A stretch of DNA of 17,861 nt from Oscillospiraceae bacterium (GTDB lineage: Bacteria; Bacillota; Clostridia; Oscillospirales; Ruminococcaceae): positions 1 to 17,861 of the forward strand of contig JAEDOB010000013.1 in assembly GCA_016302225.1 (NCBI GenBank), in the 5' to 3' direction. The translations under genes and the position numbers were made by a program. Each line of letters begins with the position of its first letter. Positions within the stretch are counted from its first letter, which is position 1. This document shows positions 12,844 through 17,861 of the stretch, one piece after another. The notes under the pieces are model-generated. The model worked only from the letters and a program-made list of their open reading frames with translations, ran no database searches and was not told the DNA's origin.

Positions 12844-14070
12844 TCAATTGACCTGTCTTTTTCCAAACACACGATATGCCGATATAGAGAATATCACCGC
12901 CGCAATTACCGCAAATACAGGCGTAAAAATGTACGGACGAATTACCAAACCGAATATCTCAAACTGAATACTGTCTATAATACACCAGAATGCCATCATA
13001 TTCGAGGGCAGCAGGCAGAATAGCTTATACACCCACACAATATCCTCGGAAACATTCATCATCATTGGTGCAATAATTATGACGGACATAATAACGATAG
13101 TTCCAGAGGGAGTTTTTACAGCGGAGGACAGCAAAGCCGTAAGTGCTGCCGTCATAATGCACGCCGCAAAAACGCAGGCGGAATACAGAAGTGCACATTG
13201 TCCCATATTCAGCGGATAGGACATCATGGGCACTTGAAGCTGTATTGCCGCATCTGCTCCGTCTGTGCCCCATATTGCCATACATTCGGCATATGTAAGC
13301 ACCGTTAGTATCACGGATAGTCCTGCGGACAATGTAAACATCACAAACAGCTTTGCCCACACAAGCAGGCTCTTTCCGTGCTTTGAGGATAATATCAGGC
13401 TGTCTGCGCCGCTTACGTATTCCCCCGAAAAAAGCGGTGCAAAAATTATTGCGGCTGCAACAGCCATAATAATTCCCGTGGTGTACATAATTGCAAAAAA
13501 TCTTGTGTAACCGTTGGACGCTTCAAATACAATTGGCTTTTCCACCCCATTATCCGCCGAAAGAACAGACTGCTTTGCCGCATCGCTCATTTTGGTCTGC
13601 ATTATGGACTGCTCCTGTTTTTGGCGGCGAATTTCATAGAATTTATCCGCCTGCTCCTTTGTCATATTCCCGAAATCTTGGACGTCAAAGCGTTCCGACG
13701 ATGTATTGAAAACGCTGCGGACTATGGAATATATTTCGCTGTATTTTCTTGCGTAATTTTCATATTCCTCACTGTCGGTATATTTTTCGGCGGAATTCAG
13801 TTCAAGCTTTGAATACGCTTCGGACGCCTCCATAATAAGCTCTGCGTCGATAGCACGTCCCGACAGTTCCCTTGCGTTTTCAAGGTCGATTTTCATATCG
13901 TCATACCGTGACATTACAGGCTCGCCGTTACTGTCGTAAACATAGCCTATTATTGTGCCGAACACGCTGAATAATGATACTGCGGCGGCAAGTATCAGCG
14001 TTATTACCGCACCTTTTCGTTTAAAAATCTTTTTGTATTCAAATGAAACTAAGTTCCAAAATATATTCAT
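12844..14070 (-). CDS. ABC-2 type transporter permease
   Basis: This 408-aa membrane protein starts with a short cytoplasmic segment rich in Lys/Arg (FEYKKIFKRKG) and a first helix at about 22-45. A large, mostly hydrophilic, probably extracytoplasmic domain follows (about 46-190, with a Glu/Lys-rich helical part). About five further membrane helices lie at roughly 193-215, 240-265, 295-320, 325-345 and 375-400. This is the layout of ABC-2 permeases with an exported loop. It is the last gene of the sigma/ABC operon. Its ATG overlaps the end of the ATPase gene by 4 bp, with GGAGG just upstream. It would form the membrane channel with the neighbouring ATPase. The substrate is unknown; antimicrobial peptides or lipids are usual for such pairs. 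Confidence 0.85.
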   Translation of the reverse strand: MNIFWNLVSFEYKKIFKRKGAVITLILAAAVSLFSVFGTIIGYVYDSNGEPVMSRYDDMKIDLENARELSGRAIDAELIMEASEAYSKLELNSAEKYTDSEEYENYARKYSEIYSIVRSVFNTSSERFDVQDFGNMTKEQADKFYEIRRQKQEQSIMQTKMSDAAKQSVLSADNGVEKPIVFEASNGYTRFFAIMYTTGIIMAVAAAIIFAPLFSGEYVSGADSLILSSKHGKSLLVWAKLFVMFTLSAGLSVILTVLTYAECMAIWGTDGADAAIQLQVPMMSYPLNMGQCALLYSACVFAACIMTAALTALLSSAVKTPSGTIVIMSVIIIAPMMMNVSEDIVWVYKLFCLLPSNMMAFWCIIDSIQFEIFGLVIRPYIFTPVFAVIAAVIFSISAYRVFGKRQVN

Positions 14071-14942
14071 TTTTCCTCCGTCCTTTCCTCGCCGCTGAAA
14101 TAATAAAGATAGAGATCTTCAAGCGTCGCTTCTGTATTAACAGCATTTTCGCAAGGCTTTTCATCGCATACAAGCCGCAGAAATACGCCGTCAGCCGCAT
14201 TTCGTGTGTTGATGATCGGATATTTTTCGGTAAGCATATCGGCAATATCCTGCGCAGCGGTGCATTCCCACACCTTGCCCTTTATAACGCCGATAATTTC
14301 ATTAAGTGAACCGCTGTGGATTAGCTGACCGCTTTTCATTACAAGAATAGTGTTTGCGATATGCTCAATATCCGACACGATATGAGTGGAAAGAAGAATT
14401 ATCCTGTCCGCACCCATTCGTGAAATAAGATTGCGGAAACGCACTCTTTCCTTCGGGTCAAGTCCTGCTGTGGGCTCGTCAAGGACAAGTATCTTCGGGT
14501 CGTTGAGCATTGCCTGTGCGATTCCAAGACGCTGCTTCATTCCGCCCGAAAAGGTCTTTATCTTCTTTTTGGCTTCATTTTTCAGCGACACCAGCTCTAA
14601 AAGCTCGGCGGTTTTTGCCTTTGCTTTCGGCTTCGGCAGACCCTTCAAAGCGGCAATATACATCATAAAATCCTGCGCCGTAAATTCGGGATAATATCCG
14701 AAATTCTGCGGAAGATAGCCTAAAACATCACGGTATTCCTCCCGTGAAACGTCAATGCCGTCATAGGAAATGCTGCCCGAGGTGGGGTCAAGAACGCCGC
14801 ACATCATTCGCATAAGCGTGGTTTTTCCTGCGCCGTTTGCACCTAGAAGTCCGTAAACGCCCTTTGTGAGGGTAAGGGAAATACGGTCGCAGGCGATCTT
14901 ACTGCCGTAATTTTTTGTTACTCTGTCAAGTGTTAGTTCCAT
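14067..14942 (-). CDS. ABC transporter ATP-binding protein
   Basis: This 291-aa ATPase has all nucleotide-binding motifs: Walker A GANGAGKT (34-41), Q-loop LPQNFGYYP (Gln79), signature FSGGM (131-135), Walker B ILVLDEP (151-157), D-loop AGLDP and the switch His in STHIVSD (187). A C-terminal extension of about 80 aa (from about 210) is typical of exporters of the CcmA/bacitracin-efflux type. It should power the ABC-2 permease encoded next to it. The start overlaps the end of the upstream membrane-protein gene by 17 bp, and GGAGC precedes the ATG. All catalytic residues are present. Confidence 0.95.
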   Translation of the reverse strand: MELTLDRVTKNYGSKIACDRISLTLTKGVYGLLGANGAGKTTLMRMMCGVLDPTSGSISYDGIDVSREEYRDVLGYLPQNFGYYPEFTAQDFMMYIAALKGLPKPKAKAKTAELLELVSLKNEAKKKIKTFSGGMKQRLGIAQAMLNDPKILVLDEPTAGLDPKERVRFRNLISRMGADRIILLSTHIVSDIEHIANTILVMKSGQLIHSGSLNEIIGVIKGKVWECTAAQDIADMLTEKYPIINTRNAADGVFLRLVCDEKPCENAVNTEATLEDLYLYYFSGEERTEEK

Positions 14943-15657
14943 AGTAATTTGCTCCGTTCGATATTTTTTTCATATTAAAGATGATGGAAACCGTCCCGAA
15001 AATGCACAGCAGAATACAGAAATTATTGCAGATATTTTCGGGTATTTTTACCTGAGAACCCTGCAAAAGTATTCCCGATACGCTGACAAAAAGTGCCGCC
15101 GAACCGCTGATATATCCGCCTTCCTTACCCTTGAACCGACCGAAAACCGCAAGTGATATTCCGTTTACCATAAGAAACGGCGCAAGGATATAAATTGCCG
15201 CCTTTGCAATACCCACGGACGTAAATATTCCCGATATTATCGTCAAAAAGGCAATCACCGCAAAGCTTAGTGTGCCAAGGATAAGCGTTCTTGCGCCCGT
15301 AAGCCGAGGCAGAGAAAACCTGCACGCCGTTTCAAGCTCGGTCATGCCGTACATATTTGAACGTGATATTTCCGAAGCTGTGAGCATTGCAAGAAAGGGC
15401 GTAAGGGAGGATATTATCCACACTGCAGGCAGTCCGATATACGCAGGATCATTCAGTGACATAAAACAAACCGTGAAAACCGCAGCGGCAACTATCAGCA
15501 CCGAAGCGACCCACACACGCTTGCGGATATATTTTATCTGGGAAAATACAAACTGCGAAAAGCTCAGTTCAGGGTAGGGCAGTGCGTTCAGAAATATTTC
15601 CTTTTGCTTTGGTTCGGGGGGCGAAAATGCTTCGTACAGTTCCTTTTTTACGTTCAT
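14926..15657 (-). CDS. Six-helix membrane protein, candidate anti-sigma factor or transporter partner
   Basis: This 243-aa protein has an N-terminal cytoplasmic segment of about 45 residues (MNVKKELYEAFSPPEPKQKE onward, Pro/Glu/Lys-rich). About six membrane helices follow at roughly 48-68, 75-95, 123-145, 148-172, 182-200 and 208-228. It matches no family I can name. Its gene starts inside the end of the sigma factor gene (4-bp overlap, AAAGGAGC upstream) and runs 17 bp into the ATPase gene. The position directly after an ECF sigma gene and the soluble N-terminus fit a membrane anti-sigma factor, but an accessory permease is equally possible. The anti-sigma role is inference only. Confidence 0.75.
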   Translation of the reverse strand: MNVKKELYEAFSPPEPKQKEIFLNALPYPELSFSQFVFSQIKYIRKRVWVASVLIVAAAVFTVCFMSLNDPAYIGLPAVWIISSLTPFLAMLTASEISRSNMYGMTELETACRFSLPRLTGARTLILGTLSFAVIAFLTIISGIFTSVGIAKAAIYILAPFLMVNGISLAVFGRFKGKEGGYISGSAALFVSVSGILLQGSQVKIPENICNNFCILLCIFGTVSIIFNMKKISNGANYYGTNT

Positions 15658-16097
15658 TTCAATGCTCCTTTCAGCAGCTTTTTCATTTGGGCAAGAGCGG
15701 CTCTTTCCAGGCGATACACCACAAAACGGGAAATTCCAAGACCTTCCGCCGTTTCATTTACCGACATATCCGCAATATACCGCATTTCAAGTATTTCCCG
15801 ATGCTGCTCCGACAGCCTTTCAAGAGCCGTGCGGACGGCAATTTTTGTGTCGCTTTTGTCGGAAAAATCCTCCTGCGGATAGTCGTCGGAAAGCTCTTCG
15901 GTCTGCTTTCGGCGGAACATATCCGTGCAGAGATTTTTTGCGACAGTGAAGATATATGCGGCGTTTATGTCGGTATTCTGCGTAAAATACCGAAGAAAGG
16001 CTTCTTGGGTAACGTCCTCGGCAGAAGCGGAATTTCTCAGTCTGTAAAAGCAGTAGCGGTATATTTTGTCATACAATTCTTCTATCTCCCGTGACAC
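15654..16097 (-). CDS. ECF-type RNA polymerase sigma factor
   Basis: This 147-aa protein has the two-domain plan of ECF sigma factors. Region 2 (about 5-65) includes YDKIYRYCFYRLRNS and AEDVTQEAFLRYF. Region 4 (about 85-142) has LERLSEQHREILEMRYIADM and a helix-turn-helix NETAEGLGISRFVVYRLERA. Such factors direct transcription of small stress regulons and usually their own operon. The start is a GTG with GGAGG about 10 nt upstream. It is the first of four overlapping genes, followed by a membrane protein, an ABC ATPase and a permease, which suggests control of a stress-inducible exporter. Length is slightly short for the group but complete. Confidence 0.9.
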   Translation of the reverse strand: MSREIEELYDKIYRYCFYRLRNSASAEDVTQEAFLRYFTQNTDINAAYIFTVAKNLCTDMFRRKQTEELSDDYPQEDFSDKSDTKIAVRTALERLSEQHREILEMRYIADMSVNETAEGLGISRFVVYRLERAALAQMKKLLKGALK

Positions 16098-16157
16098 CCC
16101 GAAAACCTCCTCTCATAATGTATAACGGATAACTGCGGTTAAATGTGCGGTTTTTTA
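16098..16157 (-). promoter_or_regulatory. Upstream region of the sigma/ABC operon with a direct repeat
   Basis: On the minus strand, AACCGCA occurs twice, 12 bp apart start to start (AACCGCACATTTAACCGCA), followed by TTATCCGTTATACATTATG and the GAGGAGG ribosome binding site. TATACA or a nearby hexamer may be a -10 box. No convincing -35 box was found. The repeat could be an operator or an ECF-type -35 element. Confidence 0.35.
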
Positions 16158-16229
16158 AGGAAACACCCACCTAGATACGTCACTAAGGCAACAAGAAAAG
16201 TGAAGTTGTTTATTTATTCAGTGTTTCCC
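16158..16229 (-). mobile_element. MITE-1 copy 4, 72-bp hairpin-less form
   Basis: It lies in reverse orientation with clean terminal repeats (AGGAAACACCC and GTGTTTCCC) flanked by TA at 16156-16157 and 16230-16231. Its complement carries the core CTTGTTGCCTTAGTGACGTA. The sequence jumps from the outer part of the hairpin (GGTGGGTGTT) straight to the terminal TTTCC, so the hairpin and inner right end are deleted. Confidence 0.75.
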
Positions 16230-16277
16230 TATATACTGGATTATTCTGATTTTCTATCATAAAACAGACAAAAAGCA

Positions 16278-16310
16278 AAGGCAGCACAGTCTTATTGACG
16301 GTGCTGCCTT
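16278..16310 (-). terminator. Rho-independent terminator, minus strand
   Basis: AAGGCAGCAC (16278-16287) pairs with GTGCTGCCTT (16301-16310). On the minus strand it is followed by TTTGCTTTTTG. It probably ends the transcript of the ACT-domain gene at 16530, but a MITE-2 element now lies between them. Confidence 0.65.
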
Positions 16311-16317
16311 ATTAATA

Positions 16318-16414
16318 CTAATCTCTGATTAGAAAGTGGACAAAAAATCTGTGAAAAAGTTTGTGCTTATAGGTTTTGTGCAGATTTTTTGTCTACACCT
16401 TCATTGGAGATTAG
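16318..16414. mobile_element. MITE-2, intact copy (97 bp)
   Basis: Long terminal inverted repeats extend about 34 bp inward: the left begins CTAATCTCTGATTAG and continues to AAAAAATCTG, and the complement of the right begins CTAATCTCCAATGAAG and likewise reaches AAAAAATCTG. TA flanks both sides (16316-16317 and 16415-16416). No coding capacity. It is related to the interrupted copy at 6245-6466. Confidence 0.8.
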
Positions 16415-16423
16415 TATAAAAAC

Positions 16424-16481
16424 TATGGTAAACGACAAAAAATATTTTACTTTGAGCGAAACATATACGACGTTTACTATA
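16424..16481. repeat. Inverted-repeat site S2, related to the sites around the recombinase
   Basis: Arms TATGGTAAACGAC (16424-16436) and GACGTTTACTATA (16469-16481) are inverted repeats matching at 11 of 13 positions, with a 32-bp spacer containing ATTTTACTTT. The site at 275-327 has nearly the same arms and the same internal block in the same orientation. No gene adjoins it except the end of the ACT-domain gene. It may be a secondary recombinase site, an old element scar or a shared operator. Confidence 0.45.
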
Positions 16482-16529
16482 AAACTTCTTTTGAAATAAT
16501 GCCCTGCTATTATTAGCAAGATGGAAAGA

Positions 16530-16961
16530 TCAAACCTCGTAAACGTCCTCGGGAGAAAGCACCTTGAAGCCGTTTTCCTCCAGAGCTGCGGACGCTGTTT
16601 CGTTGTTCTGAACTCTCAGGATAACGTAAGCCTCGCTGTCACTCTTGGAAATGAATGCGTACATATACTCAACGCTGATGTTAGCGGCGTACAGCACCTC
16701 CACAGCAGCGGCAAGTCCGCCCGGCTTGTCGGAGATACCGATAGCGATAACGTTGGTGATGGACACGGTGCACTCGGCTTCTTTCAGCACCTGACAAGCC
16801 TTATCGGGGTTATTCACAATAAGTCTGAGAATACCGAAATCCTTGGTATCTGCAATGCAAAGTGCCCTGATGTCAATGTCATTGTCCCTGAGAAGTGCGG
16901 TAACTGCGGAAAGCTTTCCGGGCTTGTTTTCTACGAAGATCGAGATCTGCTTAATGGACAT
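16530..16961 (-). CDS. Tandem ACT-domain protein
   Basis: This 143-aa protein is made of two ACT domains: about 1-66 (ISIFVENKPGKLSAVTALLR, then IDIRALCIAD) and about 69-140 (AIGISDKPGGLAAAVEVLY, then ISVEYMYAF). ACT domains bind amino acids or similar small ligands and control enzymes or transcription; there is no catalytic or DNA-binding part here. I chose the ATG at 16959-16961 because AAAGGAGG lies about 8 nt upstream and the first ACT strand starts immediately after; the longer frame to 17012 has no such site. It follows the phenylacetate-CoA ligase gene on the same strand. That pairing is common in anaerobic Firmicutes and suggests ligand sensing for aromatic amino acid or arylacetate metabolism. 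Confidence 0.9.
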   Translation of the reverse strand: MSIKQISIFVENKPGKLSAVTALLRDNDIDIRALCIADTKDFGILRLIVNNPDKACQVLKEAECTVSITNVIAIGISDKPGGLAAAVEVLYAANISVEYMYAFISKSDSEAYVILRVQNNETASAALEENGFKVLSPEDVYEV

Positions 16962-17023
16962 AATAGTTCCTCCTTTGTCGGTTGGATTTTGTATGATTTT
17001 ATAGCAATCCATAAAAGCATTAT

Positions 17024-17048
17024 TGTAGGGGCGGGGTTTCCCCGCCCG
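17024..17048. repeat. TGTAGGGG hairpin unit
   Basis: TGTAGGGGCGGGG is followed by TTT and CCCCGCCC, giving an 8-bp stem (17029-17036 with 17040-17047) and a 3-nt loop. It is one half of the kind of unit seen twice at 7840-7925. It lies in the 177-bp gap between the paaK-type gene and the ACT-domain gene, and could form a hairpin in a shared transcript. Confidence 0.6.
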
Positions 17049-17138
17049 CAGGCTTAAAAAGCACTTTCAATACCTGTAAGGATGTTTTTATGTACTGCAA
17101 TAAGTTTTCTTGTCTATGGATTTAAAAAATGCTATTGC

Positions 17139-17861
17139 TTAGTCGTGCAGCTTACGCTTGTCAATAACTCTTACAGCCTTGCCCTCGGAACGAGCAATAG
17201 TCTTGGGAGATACAAGATGTACCTTGGGACGGATTCCCAGCATCTGGGTAATAGCCGCAACAAGCTCCTTCTCCTTGTCCTGAATATCCTTTACCTGGTC
17301 GGAGAACTGCTCCTGTGACATTTCAACGTAAACGTCCAGAGTATCGGTGTTGTTCACTCTGTCGACCTCTATCTGATAGTTAGGCGCATAGCCCTGTGCG
17401 ATAAGAACGGTTTCTATCTGTGAGGGGAATACGTTGACACCTCTTATAATAAGCATATCATCGCTTCTGCCCATAGGCTTAGCCATCTTGATAAGTGTTC
17501 TTCCGCAGGAGCACTTCTTGCGGCTGAGAACGCAAATATCCCTTGTTCTGTATCTCAGGAGAGGGAACGCTTCTTTTGTAATGCTTGTAAATACCAGCTC
17601 GCCCTTTGTGCCCTCGGGGAGAACCTCGCCTGTGTCGGGGTCGATTATTTCGGGGATAAAGTTGTCCTCGTTGATGTGCATTCCCGACTGCTCGCAGCAT
17701 TCAAATGCAACGCCCGGACCGCTTGTTTCGGTCAGACCGTAAATATCGTAAGCCTTGATGCCAAGGGACTTTTCGATCTCATGGCGCATTTCCTCTGTCC
17801 AAGGCTCTGCGCCGAAGATACCTGCCTTCAGCTTGATATCATCGGGAGTGAGTCCCATTTC
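17139..17861 (-). CDS. Phenylacetate-CoA ligase (PaaK-type), C-terminal part, cut by the window edge
   Basis: The visible 240 residues are the C-terminal half of an adenylate-forming ligase; the N-terminus lies beyond the right edge. Motifs include YGLTETSGPGV (the adenylate-binding TE motif), GELVFT, LLRYRTRDIC, a CSCGRT segment, GRSDDMLIIRGVNVFPSQIE and the C-terminal lysine region ARSEGKAVRVIDKRKL. The family activates phenylacetate or related arylacetates to the CoA thioester using ATP. In anaerobes it often sits with indolepyruvate ferredoxin oxidoreductase genes and an ACT-domain protein. The ACT gene is present just downstream; any oxidoreductase genes would be outside the window. Confidence 0.93.
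   Translation of the reverse strand, partial: EMGLTPDDIKLKAGIFGAEPWTEEMRHEIEKSLGIKAYDIYGLTETSGPGVAFECCEQSGMHINEDNFIPEIIDPDTGEVLPEGTKGELVFTSITKEAFPLLRYRTRDICVLSRKKCSCGRTLIKMAKPMGRSDDMLIIRGVNVFPSQIETVLIAQGYAPNYQIEVDRVNNTDTLDVYVEMSQEQFSDQVKDIQDKEKELVAAITQMLGIRPKVHLVSPKTIARSEGKAVRVIDKRKLHD

Noticed and set aside
275..16481. Idea that the two similar inverted-repeat sites S1 and S2 bound one 16-kb integrated element
   Set aside because: The interval contains purA and a wall-protein gene that look like core genome, and no element genes other than the recombinase. The sites are more likely separate binding or scar sites.

Overview
The window looks like a chromosomal segment of a Gram-positive anaerobe of the Clostridia, most plausibly a Ruminococcus-type member of the Oscillospiraceae. 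This rests on strong GGAGG-type ribosome binding sites, consensus TTGACA/TATAAT promoters with 17-bp spacers, a G5/3D cell-wall protein, a paaK-type ligase next to a tandem ACT protein, and an orphan type IV pilin. No 16S or tRNA gene is present, so the genus is an inference.

Layout. Bases 1-1825 hold a large serine recombinase gene with inverted-repeat sites on both sides, probably the end of an integrated element that continues to the left. A 111-bp miniature inverted-repeat element (here MITE-1) then abuts a small hypothetical gene that seems to have lost its original start (to 2251), followed by a second small hypothetical gene (2267-2578). From 7704 down to 2662, on the minus strand, lies a gene block: a 411-aa unknown protein, three tandem paralogues of an unknown family, and a poly(ADP-ribose) glycohydrolase-type macrodomain enzyme. 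A MITE nested inside another MITE sits between the first two genes. Removing both leaves a 17-nt gap, so this was probably one five-gene operon. On the plus strand follow an orphan prepilin (8222-8716), purA (8885-10159) and an ADP-ribosylglycohydrolase (10245-11057). Convergent to these is a DUF348/G5/3D cell-wall protein (11131-12126, minus) with a hairpin-rich leader. An ECF sigma factor, a membrane protein, an ABC ATPase and an ABC-2 permease form a tightly overlapping minus-strand operon (16097 down to 12844). A tandem ACT-domain protein and the C-terminal part of a phenylacetate-CoA ligase, cut by the right edge, end the window.

Themes. Two unrelated ADP-ribose-removing enzymes (PARG-like and ARH/DraG-like) lie within 8 kb. 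The PARG gene is last in an operon with three copies of one unknown family, which is the best candidate here for an undescribed system. The other theme is heavy colonisation by short non-coding repeats. MITE-1 has at least four copies, two carrying a 15-bp hairpin with compensatory base changes. MITE-2 has two copies, both with TA target duplications, and a third family has TGTAGGGG hairpin units. Three sites related to the inverted repeats around the recombinase gene occur at 275-327, 1803-1815 and 16424-16481.
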